NCBI GenBank assembly: GCA_025057315.1
Contig: JANWXW010000163.1
Location: 1-64,000, forward strand
DNA length: 64,000 nt
From: Myxococcota bacterium
GTDB taxonomy: Bacteria; Myxococcota_A; Polyangia; Palsa-1104; JAEUJZ01
Direction of reading: 5' to 3'
Shown piece after piece: positions 27,712 through 36,900 of this stretch. The position numbers were made by a program, and so were the translations under genes. Positions within the stretch are counted from its first letter, which is position 1. The number at the start of each line of letters is the position of its first letter. The notes beneath the pieces were generated by a model. That model was not told where the DNA came from, made no database searches, and saw only the letters and a program-made list of their open reading frames with translations.

Positions 27712-29377
27712 GCGCGCTGAGGACCGCTCCCAGATAAAACGATCGTGGGGCATAGCGCACGGTAATGGTGTGTCGCCCTGGGCCTAGGCCAGACAGATCC
27801 ACGGCGAGGCGGCCAGCGACCTTTGTGATGCGGCCAGGGTGGGATTTGAAATGCTCATTCCAGTTGCTGTTGATGAGCAGCCATGTCTCGCGCTGGAGAT
27901 CGACCGTGATGACACGCCGATTGGGGCTCCACTGGGACGAGATGACCTCTCCTGCGGCAGGGTCGAGCAAACGCTCTTGGGGCACCGGCCCTACATCCAG
28001 GGCTTCGGCCCGCTGCAGGGGCGCCTCCTCGTCGCAGCCCAGCGTGCCGCGGCCGGCAAAGATATCCTGCCGCATCGTCATCCAGTGCCCCTCGATGTGG
28101 TAAAAGGGCTGAGGCCCGGCCGGTGGCCGCAGCGGCACGGTGAAGACCCCGCGAAAGCTCTGGGCCGTGTAGAGCGCACCGTCGGCTGCCACGGCGAGCA
28201 GCAGCAACGCCGCAACGGCCGTGCGCCTGCCGGCCCGTAGGTCCAGGCGAGCGGCGACCGCATCCCAGCCGTGCGCTGACAGCAGTGCCAGTGCCAGCAC
28301 CACCAGAATCTCGAAGCGGGAAGGGACCCGGAGAGCGGAAAACACCGGCAGGTGCTGCAGCAGCGACCAGGGCGCAAGGGGCGAGAACTGGCCCATGGAC
28401 AGAAGCAGACCCAACATCGCCAGGGCCAGCAGTTCCGGGGCCCGCCTGCCGGGTGCATGGCGTCGGATCCACAGCAGCGCCCCGGCCCACAGAGGGGTCA
28501 GCAGCCAGGGCAAGCGCGCGGCGTACTCATGGCCATGGTACTGCCGTCCTGGCACCGGGGCAAAGCGGCGCCAGGCAAACAGGTCCCCCACCACCTGCCA
28601 GGGCAGGGACACATCGACCACCCGGTGGCGAAACGGGGGCCGAGGGTGGTCGATGAGAAACTCCAGCACGGGCAGCGCGCGCACGGCCCCGCAGCCCACC
28701 GCCACCACCACCCCGAGCAGGAGCATGAGCAGCGGCTTTAGCGAGCGGAGCCGAATGGCGGCGGCCCCGGCCCACAGCAGCAGGAGTACCCCCGCCATGG
28801 GCGGCGTGAAGGTCCCGCCCAGGGCCATGATCCACGCTGCCACCATCCCCATGGGCACGACCCACTCCGCCGCGCGCAGCGAGCGGTCGTAACAGAGGAG
28901 CAGGTAGGGGTAGAGGCAGACGCCGGCAAAGTTGATGTGCCCCGCAGCCAAATGCAGTGCTTGATATCCCGACAGGCCGAAGCCGAGCGCAGCCAGGCCG
29001 GCCCCGGTCGGACTGGCGCCCAGGTGTCGTGCCAGACGGTAGGTCCCGTCGAGGGCGAGGGCGTAGTAGAGACACATCGACAGCTTGAGTCCGACCGCGG
29101 TGCCAAAGAGCAGCACAAGCAGGAAGGTGGGCGCTGCCGTCAGCGACTGCGGGTTCGCCAGGTCCACCTCGCCGCCGCAAGCGTAGGGGTTCCACAGCGG
29201 CACCTGCCCGTACCACAGGACGCTGCGGCGGGCGATCTCCGTCATCGTGTCGAAATATCGCCAGTCGTAGCGCGCAGACAGCAGAGGTGCGGCCGCCAGC
29301 GCAGGGGACAGCGCGACCAGCCCGGCTGCGGCCAACAGCAGGGGGATGGCGAGCGAACGAACGCTCATCTTGGTCAT
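27638..29377 (-). CDS. YfhO-like multi-pass membrane protein
   Basis: A roughly 579-residue protein starts at ATG 29377 (MTKMSVRSLAIPLLL), preferred over GTG 29398 because a GGGA lies upstream. About ten or more membrane segments are visible, including 'LALAMLGLLLSMGQFSPLAP' and a last one near the C-terminus (LGAVLSALSLPLALAVFVWM). An extracytoplasmic domain at about 410-540 has a beta-rich end, 'RHTITVRYAPRSF'. Motifs 'WNPYACGGEV' early and 'RVPSRFEILVVLAL' in the middle match YfhO-type proteins, a GT-C-like group implicated in glycosylating teichoic acids or lipids. The substrate here is unknown. Confidence 0.7.
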   Translation of the reverse strand: MTKMSVRSLAIPLLLAAAGLVALSPALAAAPLLSARYDWRYFDTMTEIARRSVLWYGQVPLWNPYACGGEVDLANPQSLTAAPTFLLVLLFGTAVGLKLSMCLYYALALDGTYRLARHLGASPTGAGLAALGFGLSGYQALHLAAGHINFAGVCLYPYLLLCYDRSLRAAEWVVPMGMVAAWIMALGGTFTPPMAGVLLLLWAGAAAIRLRSLKPLLMLLLGVVVAVGCGAVRALPVLEFLIDHPRPPFRHRVVDVSLPWQVVGDLFAWRRFAPVPGRQYHGHEYAARLPWLLTPLWAGALLWIRRHAPGRRAPELLALAMLGLLLSMGQFSPLAPWSLLQHLPVFSALRVPSRFEILVVLALALLSAHGWDAVAARLDLRAGRRTAVAALLLLAVAADGALYTAQSFRGVFTVPLRPPAGPQPFYHIEGHWMTMRQDIFAGRGTLGCDEEAPLQRAEALDVGPVPQERLLDPAAGEVISSQWSPNRRVITVDLQRETWLLINSNWNEHFKSHPGRITKVAGRLAVDLSGLGPGRHTITVRYAPRSFYLGAVLSALSLPLALAVFVWMRWLRRRRGQAG

Positions 29378-29797
29378 GGTATCCCGGCGCTTCGCCACGG
29401 CAGGCGAGGTCTTGCTTGCAAGATGGTCGTGCTAGATGGATGCATGGCGCGTAGTTTCTATACAATCACCAGCGGCCCCGCGCGATCGCTTGAGCTGTTG
29501 GCATGGCCGGCCCTTGGGCGGCTCCGGCACCGATCGGGCAGCTGGGGCCAGGCTCAGCAAGGGGAGGCCATGGTTGGGCCTGGTGCGGGGGGCCAGCAGA
29601 GGCTTCGTCGTGTATCGACGTGGCACGGGCGTACCTGGTTTGCACCCCCAGTGAACCTGCTCAGCTTTGCCCAGCGCTGCTGAAAGATCCATTCGCCGCT
29701 TGCCATCCGGATAGAATTCAGGGCACAAAGGCAGCGTGCAGGCGTTACCAGGGGACCTCATGGGCGAAGGATCGGGACCATGCGGGGGGAGGTTCTG
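29378..29797. other. 420-bp divergent intergenic region
   Basis: This gap separates the YfhO-like gene from the histidine kinase gene, and both read away from it. Frames open here on either strand have no ribosome site or recognisable product. Promoters for both genes must lie here, but I cannot point to clear -35/-10 pairs. A GGGGAGG ribosome site sits just before ATG 29798. Confidence 0.45.
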
Positions 29798-31384
29798 ATG
29801 AGCGCCGAAGACCGCATGGACCATGGACGTACCGCTGGCAGAGGGGATGGATGGTTGTTGGCCTTTGCACCCCCGCGCGGCGTGCGCGTCTTGCTGGTGG
29901 CAAAAGACAGCGCCTTTCGGCGCCTGGTGGTAGAGACGCTGACGCAGCGGCGCCATCAGGTTTGCACCGGTGCCGACATACACGAGGCGATGGCGCTGGG
30001 AAGGGAGCACCGATTCGAGGTGGCGCTGGTCCTGCTCCCGGCTCAAGGGGTGGCCGAACTGCTGCACCGCCTGCGCGACCTCGATCCGGACATGGAGGTG
30101 GTCTGGGCACCACCGCCGGTCAGTGTGGCTCGGGCGGAGGCGCTGGTGACAGAGGCCGCTGCACGAGGACGGGGCCGGCTGGCAGGCCTGCTGTCAGCAG
30201 CGCGGACCATCCTGGAGCCCCGCCCCCCGGAAGAGACGGTGGAGCGCTTGCTGCAGCAGGCCCGCGCGGTGCTCCGGAGCGAGGCCAGCATCCGGCCGCA
30301 GGACCCGCTGGAGCCGGCTCAGGCGCTGATCTGGCCTGACCGTCGCCGGCTGCGCATCCCGCTGTGGGAGGGAGGGCCCCTGCCGGAGGACAACGGTGTG
30401 GAGGACGGCGGGCACCGGCTGGAACTGGTGCGTTCTCCGGAGGAGGCGGAGCTGTCACCTGCCGACCTGCAACGGGCAGGCGTCATCGCTGCGCTTGGCT
30501 CCCTGGCCCTCACGCGCGCCCACTGCGAGGAGCTGCTGGCGGACCTGTACCGCGATCTCGACCATGCGCGCGCCCAGCTGCAGCGCTCTAGTGTGGATGA
30601 TACGCGCGGTCAGCCCGGTCTGACCGGTGGAACCCTAGGGCCTCTAGAGCGGCTGGCCGGTGTGCTCGCGCACGAGCTGAACAACCCCCTCACGTTCGTT
30701 CTGGCAAACCTGACTTGCCTAGAGGAGGACCTTGCCGTGCTCGAACGGGAGCTGGAGACGATCCCCGGCACGGGCGCGGTCCGCCAGCGTTGCGAGGAGC
30801 TACGCGAGGTACTAAAAGAGGCGCAGGGGGGGGCCCACCGCGTCCGCGAGGTGGTGGCTGACCTGACCACCTTGGGGGCCCGACAGGGCGGCAGGGACAG
30901 ACAGCCGGTGGCAGTGGAAGAGGTGGTCCGCGCTGCCCTGCGCATTGCCCGTCGGGAAGTGGAGCGGCGTGCTCACCTGGTGGTGGAGCTCGAGCCAAGG
31001 CTTCCGCGGGTCGAGGGATCGGCCAGCCGGTTGGGACAAGTGCTGCTCAACCTGCTCATCAATGCCATACAGGCCCTACCGGTGGGCGACCCCAGTAGGC
31101 ACTGCGTGCGCGTGCGTGCCACAAGCCACGGCGATCAGGTGTGCCTCAGCGTCAGCGATACGGGCGGCGGCATCCCCCAGGAGACGCTGCCGCGCGTCTT
31201 CGAGCCCGGCTACACCACCAAGCCCCATGGGGAGGGTTTGGGCCTGGCCATCTGCCGCGAGATCGTTCGCACCCATGGCGGCGACGTTCGCATCGAGAGC
31301 ACGCCAGGGCAGGGGACCACCGTGACCGTGACGCTCCCTGCGCTTGGCCGTGCCGCTCAGGGAGATGACCGCCCCGGGGCCTGA
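29798..31384 (+). CDS. Histidine kinase with degenerate N-terminal receiver
   Basis: From ATG 29798 (ribosome site GGGAGG) it has 528 residues. Residues about 28-105 fold like a receiver ('VRVLLVAKDSAFRRLVVETL'). The strand that should carry the phosphoacceptor reads 'VALVLLPAQG' with no Asp, so it cannot be phosphorylated normally. The C-terminal half is a complete kinase: H-box 'VLAHELNNPLTFVLANL' (His292), N-box 'QVLLNLLINAIQAL', G1 'VSDTGGGIP' and G2 'GEGLGLAICREIV'. No membrane segment is present, so it is cytoplasmic. No cognate response regulator is adjacent. Confidence 0.88.
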   Translation: MSAEDRMDHGRTAGRGDGWLLAFAPPRGVRVLLVAKDSAFRRLVVETLTQRRHQVCTGADIHEAMALGREHRFEVALVLLPAQGVAELLHRLRDLDPDMEVVWAPPPVSVARAEALVTEAAARGRGRLAGLLSAARTILEPRPPEETVERLLQQARAVLRSEASIRPQDPLEPAQALIWPDRRRLRIPLWEGGPLPEDNGVEDGGHRLELVRSPEEAELSPADLQRAGVIAALGSLALTRAHCEELLADLYRDLDHARAQLQRSSVDDTRGQPGLTGGTLGPLERLAGVLAHELNNPLTFVLANLTCLEEDLAVLERELETIPGTGAVRQRCEELREVLKEAQGGAHRVREVVADLTTLGARQGGRDRQPVAVEEVVRAALRIARREVERRAHLVVELEPRLPRVEGSASRLGQVLLNLLINAIQALPVGDPSRHCVRVRATSHGDQVCLSVSDTGGGIPQETLPRVFEPGYTTKPHGEGLGLAICREIVRTHGGDVRIESTPGQGTTVTVTLPALGRAAQGDDRPGA

Positions 31385-31456
31385 TCGGGGTCAAACAGGG
31401 ATCCTGGACAGAACAACCAGACCGCGACCCAGCCTCATTCTATTCGCGCAGGCGGA

Positions 31457-32893
31457 CTATTCAGGCACGCGGAAGGAAAACTCGATTTCCCCCACCGGCC
31501 TGCCGTCGATGTCAATGATCCGCTCGCCGAAGAAGGAGAGGTCGCGCGCGCCTGACAACTCTAGGTATCGCTCAGCCCAACCGGCGGTTGCCACCAGCAG
31601 GGACCGCGTCAGCCCCGGCAGGATGAGCTGAATACAGAACCGATCCTCACCGCGCGGCAGCACCCTCAACTCCCCCATCGAGGCCATGGTGTTGTACATG
31701 ACCTGGGCCCGCTTCACCAGCGTCAAGGGGCCTGCAGCGGTGAGGAACGAGCGGTAGGTTGTCCCGAGCGCCTGGTCGGCGAAGAACCGTCCGACTTGTC
31801 GCATGAGCGTGAAGGAGCCGTCATCGAACAGCGCATTTATGGTGCTGTGCAGACGGTGCAGTTCGCCGATGTCCAGCCAGGCGGTGGGCAGGGCGTGGGA
31901 GATGGCATCAAACTCCGCCGCCCCGAAGCGACTGCGGAGCCGGTGGATCCCTTCGGGACCAAATGTCTGGTGGATGTAGCCCAGGGTGCCCTGCATCAGG
32001 CTGGCCTTGACCTTGGTCGGGCCTGCAGACGGCACGGGGCTTCCCTTGGGGGAACCGGGGTCAACGGCCTCGGAGAGGGCACGCCAAAGTTCCAGCGCGC
32101 TGGGATATCGGTCGCGCGGGTCCTTGGCACAGGCTGTGGCCACGACCAGGTCCAGCCTACTGGACAGTTCGGGGTCGCTCAAGCCCAGGGGGGGGATGGG
32201 GTTGCGCACCACAGCATGCATCGTCGAAACCGCCGTCGGGCCATGGAACGCAAAGCGGCCACTCAGCGACTCATACAGAATCGCCCCGAGGGAAAAAATA
32301 TCGGAGCGCACGTCCGCATCGCGCCGGCCCCGCACTCGCTCCGGCGCCAGGTAATTGGGCGTGCCCATGACCACCCGCTCGGAGGTAAGCTGCGACTGGT
32401 CCGATAGAAGCTTGGCCATGCCAAAGTCAAGGATCTTGATCCCCCCGCCCGCCAGGAGCATGACGTTGTCGGGCTTGAGGTCGCGGTGCAGCACGTCGCG
32501 CCGGTGCGCCTCCTCCAAGGCCTCACACAGCGGTCGGAACACCGCCATCACCTCCTCCACAGACAGGACCGGACCGCGCATAAGCCGCGCCCGCAGCGTC
32601 TCGCCCTGCAGGAACTCCATGGCTAGGTATGCTGTTCCATCGGCGGAATAACCGAAGTCGTAGACCTTGACGAAGCCGGGGTGGCCCAGGTTCGACAGCA
32701 GGAGTGCCTCCCGTCGAAACCGCTCCAGCGGCTCCGGCGCCTGGGCGTATTGTGGATGGAGCAGCTTGACCGCGACATCGCGCCCAAGGAGCAGATGATG
32801 GGCCCGGTAGACCGTACCCACGCCCCCCTCGCCGACCCGCTGATCGAGGCGATAGAGCCCGTCGAGGATGGTGCCAATCCGCGCATCTTCCAT
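31457..32893 (-). CDS. Ser/Thr kinase fused to a DUF2378 (TIGR02265) domain
   Basis: From ATG 32893 (AAGGA upstream) it has 478 residues. The Hanks-type kinase spans about 14-285, with glycine loop GEGGVG at 21-26, K43, HRD at 135-137, DFG at 155-157 and 'GTPNYLAPERV'. The C-terminal region, about 295-478, begins 'VKASLMQGTLGYIHQTFGPE' and ends 'FFGERIIDIDGRPVGEIEFS'. Its pattern resembles the myxobacterial DUF2378/TIGR02265 family. There is no membrane segment, so it is a cytosolic kinase with a lineage-specific sensing or effector domain. The frame stays open to 33613, but the upstream part looks non-coding. Confidence 0.85.
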   Translation of the reverse strand: MEDARIGTILDGLYRLDQRVGEGGVGTVYRAHHLLLGRDVAVKLLHPQYAQAPEPLERFRREALLLSNLGHPGFVKVYDFGYSADGTAYLAMEFLQGETLRARLMRGPVLSVEEVMAVFRPLCEALEEAHRRDVLHRDLKPDNVMLLAGGGIKILDFGMAKLLSDQSQLTSERVVMGTPNYLAPERVRGRRDADVRSDIFSLGAILYESLSGRFAFHGPTAVSTMHAVVRNPIPPLGLSDPELSSRLDLVVATACAKDPRDRYPSALELWRALSEAVDPGSPKGSPVPSAGPTKVKASLMQGTLGYIHQTFGPEGIHRLRSRFGAAEFDAISHALPTAWLDIGELHRLHSTINALFDDGSFTLMRQVGRFFADQALGTTYRSFLTAAGPLTLVKRAQVMYNTMASMGELRVLPRGEDRFCIQLILPGLTRSLLVATAGWAERYLELSGARDLSFFGERIIDIDGRPVGEIEFSFRVPE

Positions 32894-33213
32894 GGTGGCA
32901 AGGTCCTTTTGCCCCGACCTGGGGCCTGCGCCCAGCTGCTCACAGCGCAGCCCCACAGGGCCTTTCCATGATACCAGAGCCCTGGCGCCCAGCTCAGACG
33001 CTGCCCGGCCGCCTTGCGGCCTGATTGCGATCGCCAGGCCATGCGGGTCGGGTCGTGAACAGGGGTGGGGGACAAAGTTTGCCTTGAGCAAAAACAAAGT
33101 AGTATAGGAAAGGATGGGCGCTGGCTCATCTCCCCCCGCTGCGCGAGCCGGCCCGCTCGGCCCATCCCGCACAAGAGGCCCTTCAGCCGAACAGGCTCTC
33201 CTGTCAGCCGTAT
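32894..33213. other. 320-bp gap upstream of the DUF2378 kinase
   Basis: The gap contains an AT-rich patch at about 33085-33115. On the minus strand this shows TATACT, a good -10 candidate for the kinase gene, without a matching -35. The rest is GC-rich and no gene is evident, although the minus frame happens to be open throughout. Confidence 0.4.
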
Positions 33214-34434
33214 CTAGCGCGTCGCTTCGATGGTGACCTTGTCGGTGCCAAACCGCTCGGCGATGAGCAAGCCGGCGATGAGGGCGACCACCCCCCCGGC
33301 AATGACCCAAGAGTACCACTTGGCACGCACAAATGGCAGGCGTAGGCTTGGCTTGGGCTGCTGCCGTTCCCGACTCGGCGGTGCGGTGGCGGTCCCTCCC
33401 TGTGGCGCCTTCGATCCCGCGGTGAGCGCCAGCAGCTGCTGTGCCTGGGCCGTGGGCGATCCGGCCTCGATCTCCACCACGGGCCCGATCCAGCGACGAG
33501 AGCTCACATCGAAGACTCGAGCACGCAGCCGTTCCCCTGCAGCGGGCGTGCCGCTGCGTTCCAGGGGAGCGAAGACCAGCACCTTGCTGGCAGGCAGGGA
33601 ACCTGCACGCCACAGCGGCGCCAGGGCTGCGAGCGCCACCGCCTGCGCATCGCTGCCCAGGGGCCGCGCCGCCACTTTATCGACGAGCACGCCGGGCCGA
33701 TCCTCGGGGCGCAGCCCTAGGGCGAGCCGCTCGCCACTGCCTAGGGGCCGGTGCACCTTGCGGTGGCCATCCAGTTCTACGTCGAGCAGGTCGACCTCCG
33801 GATGTCCGCCTGGCACGTCGATGGGAGCAGCACCGATGCGCAGCAGGTTGCGGATGACCTGGGCACCCGGCGGATCGGTCTCGACGCGCGTAGGCGGTGG
33901 GGGTGGGCCATAGGGTATGCCCGCACGATAGCGACGCAGCGTGAGCATCACATCGGGCGGGAGCTGCGCGCCGGTCATGAGCAGCCGGTCTGCCGCCCGT
34001 GTGGCCAGCGCGCCATCGCCCAGCCGGTCAGCGCAGGACAGAATCAGCGCCAGCACGTCTGCCAGCAGCGCCCGTCCATCTTCGACAGGGACCTCGGCCA
34101 GCAGCCGCTCCTCGGCCTGGGTCAACGGGCCCAGCGCATCGCTGCAACGCATCTCAGCAAAGGCCCGCCGTCCGGCCGCAAGCGCCTGCCCGGCTGCTGC
34201 GAGCGCCCCCCCTGGGAGCACCTGCACGCCCACGGCGCCCAGCGCCTGGGCCAGCGGGGTCGGCAGCATCTCCTCCGGCGGGGCAGCATAGATGGCAACC
34301 GCCACAGTCTTCGGAGCTGGCGCCGCGGCCCTTGGTGCGGCCGTGGTGGTCGCAGGCGTCGCATGCGCGCGTGCTCCGATTCCGACAGCCGCAATCACAA
34401 GACAGAGCCGGCCAAGCCACCTCATGCTGGGCAT
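33214..34434 (-). CDS. Secreted/membrane PEGA-like protein
   Basis: The 406-residue protein starts at ATG 34434, eight bases after AAGGAG. It has a signal peptide (to 'GARAHA', about 25), a helical region with one Cys ('FAEMRCSDALGPL'), then a PEGA-like segment at about 180-240 ('VETDPPGAQVIRNLLRIGAA' and 'VDLLDVELDGHRKV'). One C-terminal membrane helix (YSWVIAGGVVALIAGLLIAE) leaves a short tail. The N-terminus resembles myxobacterial proteins that pair PEGA domains with tail anchors. It is transcribed in the same direction as the kinase gene downstream, which may be a partner. The function is unknown. Confidence 0.7.
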   Translation of the reverse strand: MPSMRWLGRLCLVIAAVGIGARAHATPATTTAAPRAAAPAPKTVAVAIYAAPPEEMLPTPLAQALGAVGVQVLPGGALAAAGQALAAGRRAFAEMRCSDALGPLTQAEERLLAEVPVEDGRALLADVLALILSCADRLGDGALATRAADRLLMTGAQLPPDVMLTLRRYRAGIPYGPPPPPTRVETDPPGAQVIRNLLRIGAAPIDVPGGHPEVDLLDVELDGHRKVHRPLGSGERLALGLRPEDRPGVLVDKVAARPLGSDAQAVALAALAPLWRAGSLPASKVLVFAPLERSGTPAAGERLRARVFDVSSRRWIGPVVEIEAGSPTAQAQQLLALTAGSKAPQGGTATAPPSRERQQPKPSLRLPFVRAKWYSWVIAGGVVALIAGLLIAERFGTDKVTIEATR

Positions 34435-34597
34435 CCTAGCACTCCTTGGGCGCTGCGGCAGGTGTCGCCGCCTCCATGGCAGACCGCAGCTGCAGCACGA
34501 CCCCGATGGGCCCTGGGCTAGAACCGGTCCTTCATGCCCCCATCCGCCGGGCTGACCTTGCTCCAGGAGCCTTCGCCTACGCAGCAACGGGTTAGCA

Positions 34598-34620
34598 CCT
34601 GCCCCCCTCTTTGGGGCAGG
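34598..34620. terminator. Hairpin in the gap between Fur-family and PEGA-like genes
   Basis: CCTGCCCC (34598-34605) pairs with GGGGCAGG (34613-34620) around a 7-nt loop. It follows the stop of the leftward Fur-family gene by 33 bp. No T-tract is present on either strand, so a factor-independent terminator is only possible. Confidence 0.35.
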
Positions 34621-34652
34621 ACAGAAAGGGGCGCGCCCAGCTCCGCGCGGCG

Positions 34653-35231
34653 TCACGGGCGGCTGTTGGTCTTTGCGGCCCGTGACTCTTCGTCGGGACA
34701 GTGGCCGCCGGGCACGCCCAGCGCCTTGGGGCAGAGCCCATACAGCTCCAGCTTATGGCGGACGATCTTGAAGCCGAGCCGTTGCGCCACGTTGTCCTGC
34801 AGACGCTCGATCTCGTCGTTTTCGAACTCCAGGATCAGCCCACACCGCTCGCAGATCAGATGGTCGTGGTGCGGCGTCTCCGGACCCGAGACCTCGTAGC
34901 GCGTCTGGCCATCGCCAAAATGGCGGCACACGGCCAGACCGGCCTCGATCAGCAACTTCATCGTGCGGTACACTGTGGCGTAACCCACGCGTGCATTCCG
35001 CTCCCGCACCCGCTGCAGCAGTTCCTCCACCGATACGTGCTCTTGGCAGTGGAGGAACACGTCCACGATGAGCTCCCGCTGGCTGGTGGTCTTCAGACCG
35101 TGGTGCCGCTGAAACTCCACCCAGCGGCGCTTCCAGATGTTGATGTCCAGCGCCGGCAGAGGCTGGTTGGGCGGAGAATGGGGCCGGTCTTCCACGTAGG
35201 CCATGAACGCGCGAAGCAGCGGGTCTGTCAA
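34653..35231 (-). CDS. Fur-family metal-responsive repressor
   Basis: The protein has about 192 residues from TTG 35231. The winged-helix DNA-binding part includes 'TSQRELIVDVFLHCQEHVSVEELLQRV' and 'VGYATVYRTMKLLIEAGL'. The metal region has 'CRHFGDGQTRYEV', 'HHDHLICERCG' with the CxxC zinc site, and a second Cys pair later ('LYGLCPKALGVPGGHC'). Fur, Zur and PerR cannot be told apart by eye. A longer start (GTG 35273) would use AT-rich third positions that belong to the overlapping end of the methyltransferase gene. ATG 35204 is also possible. It overlaps nothing critical and lies just downstream of the methyltransferase gene. Confidence 0.85.
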   Translation of the reverse strand: MTDPLLRAFMAYVEDRPHSPPNQPLPALDINIWKRRWVEFQRHHGLKTTSQRELIVDVFLHCQEHVSVEELLQRVRERNARVGYATVYRTMKLLIEAGLAVCRHFGDGQTRYEVSGPETPHHDHLICERCGLILEFENDEIERLQDNVAQRLGFKIVRHKLELYGLCPKALGVPGGHCPDEESRAAKTNSRP

Positions 35232-35248
35232 GGCAACATTGGAACCAC

Positions 35249-36064
35249 TTAGCGGCAGAGGTAATAAATCCACGCATCGCGGCGCCGGTCTAGGTCCTCC
35301 TCAGCAGGAATCTCTCGGCCATCTGCCAGGCCGAAGGCACGCACCTCGGAAAAGCCGGCCTCTCGTAGCTGGGCCAGCTGGTAACTGGGCCGGACGTAGC
35401 AGATCTGCACCCCGTAGGGCTCGCGCAGCACCTGAAACGGCCGGCTATGGATGCCATCCAGGGCCTCGCGGCCATTGAGGCGGCTTATCATGATGTTGCG
35501 GTAGAGGCGCCCGGCCAGTTCCAGCGGGTTCCACGACAGTTGGGGAGGCAGAATGCGCAGGTCCAGCGCCAAGATGTTGTGCGCCGAAAAGCAAAACCGA
35601 CCCCCCGGCACCAGCACGCGCCGGATCTCACGCAGGGCCTCCATGCGGTCCTGGGGTGAGATGCAGTCCAGCCCGTTGAAGCTAAACAGCACCACGTCGA
35701 AGCTCCCGCTGGCAAAGGCATCCATGTGCCGCACATCGCACACCTGGAAAGAGGCGGCGCGTTCGGGAAAGCGTCGCTGACAGGCACGGATCATGCGGTC
35801 CGAGTAGTCCACGCCCACATACTGCCGCGCGGCCGGTGCGAAGTGCACTGTCGTGCGGCCGCCGCCGACACCGATGTCGAGCAGGCGCCAGCCCGACAGA
35901 CCCTCACGGCGCAGCAGTTCCAACAGCGTCCGCTCCGGGGGCTGCAGGCGGCTGCGCAGGCGGTACGACAGCACCGTGCTCAGAGAGCGGTAGGTCCGCT
36001 GGTTGGCTGCGGCCATGCCGTCTGGCTGCGAGGCAGAGGCATGAGGCTGAGAGGATGAGACCAT
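35249..36064 (-). CDS. Class I SAM-dependent methyltransferase
   Basis: From ATG 36064, with a GGAGGA site nine bases upstream, the protein has 271 residues. Motif I is 'LLDIGVGGGRTTVHFA', followed by 'VGVDYSDRMIRAC', 'CDVRHMDAF' and 'FDVVLFSFNGLDCI' of a Rossmann methyltransferase (Methyltransf_11/25 type). The N-terminal 40 residues are polar and low complexity. The substrate cannot be deduced. The Fur-family gene follows directly, suggesting one transcript. Confidence 0.85.
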   Translation of the reverse strand: MVSSSQPHASASQPDGMAAANQRTYRSLSTVLSYRLRSRLQPPERTLLELLRREGLSGWRLLDIGVGGGRTTVHFAPAARQYVGVDYSDRMIRACQRRFPERAASFQVCDVRHMDAFASGSFDVVLFSFNGLDCISPQDRMEALREIRRVLVPGGRFCFSAHNILALDLRILPPQLSWNPLELAGRLYRNIMISRLNGREALDGIHSRPFQVLREPYGVQICYVRPSYQLAQLREAGFSEVRAFGLADGREIPAEEDLDRRRDAWIYYLCR

Positions 36065-36307
36065 GGTTGGGGTCCTCCTTCCGAGGATGCGGGTCGCACG
36101 GCCCGAGTGTAGACAGCCCAGAGGGCGCGGGCAAGGCAGGCCCCGCACAGGCTGGCGGGCCGGGGATGGACACAGGGCACCCTACGGCCCGCAGCAGCTG
36201 GGAGCATGGCGCTGCCGCACGATGCAGAAGCGGATTGTACACCCCGGTGAGAGACCCTGCACCGAAGGCCAGCCGGACAACACTCGGGACGATATCACAT
36301 TCACCTC

Positions 36308-36398
36308 GCTTTCCACCTGAGCGCCCGCCTCCTCCACGCTTTCTGCCTGAACACCCGCCTCCTCCACCTCGCTTTCCACCTGAGCGCCCCCCTCCTTC
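36308..36398. repeat. 30-bp tandem repeat, about three units
   Basis: Units at 36308-36337 and 36338-36367 adjoin, and a third at 36371-36398 follows a 3-bp insertion. The core reads GCTTTCCACCTGAGCGCCC and continues CCTCCTCCAC. Thirty bases equals ten codons, and one minus-strand frame (36182-36418) reads it as a repeated E-E-A-G-x-Q-x-E-S. No start signal supports a gene. It sits in the 411-bp gap 36065-36475, which otherwise shows nothing. Confidence 0.8.
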
Positions 36399-36475
36399 AG
36401 CCGGGGGGAGAAAGGCACCCTGTCCGTCGCGTAGCCCGGAAGCAGGGGAGGCCCTACAGGCCCATCCCAGCCCTG

Positions 36476-36694
36476 CTACCTGCTGGCGGGTGGCGCGAGG
36501 CGGACCACGTTGATCGCCTGCAAGCCCTTGGGTCCCTCGACCAGTTCGAACTCGACCTGCTCCCCTTCGGAGAGGGTGCGGAAGCCGTCAGCACGGATGG
36601 CGGTGTGGTGGACGAAGACGTCGGCGCCCTCGTCGCGCTTGATAAAGCCATAGCCCTTGGCGTCGTTGAACCACTTCACCGTACCCTTTTCCAT
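36476..36694 (-). CDS. Cold-shock domain protein
   Basis: The 72-residue OB-fold protein starts MEKGTVKWFNDAKGYGFI, with RNP1 'KGYGFI' and RNP2 'DVFVHHTAI', and ends 'LQAINVVRLAPPASR'. CspA-type proteins melt RNA structure and are often cold- or growth-regulated. About 200 bp of non-coding DNA precedes it (36695-36900). An AT-rich patch there, with TATCAT on the minus strand near 36818, would give the long 5' leader typical of csp mRNAs. Confidence 0.94.
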   Translation of the reverse strand: MEKGTVKWFNDAKGYGFIKRDEGADVFVHHTAIRADGFRTLSEGEQVEFELVEGPKGLQAINVVRLAPPASR

Positions 36695-36900
36695 GGTCTC
36701 CTCTTGTGCGTTTTGGCTGCTAGGCCTCAGCGGCCCATTGGGATAGCAGCCCTCCTTGTGGCCCCTGCGGGGCATCCAGGTCAAGGGCTGACTCCAGCTC
36801 CGGTGCGGATGATACAGAGTTGTTACAATTTGTTGCGCTCTTTTTAGGCTGAAATCGCTCCCCAGCTGAGGCATATCTTGCCCGAGCGAGGTGCCCCCGC

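Noticed and set aside
36182..36418. A small repeat protein of 78 codons on the minus strand
   Set aside because: The repeat keeps the frame because its unit is 30 bp, but there is no ribosome site, and the rest of the frame is unrelated low-quality sequence.
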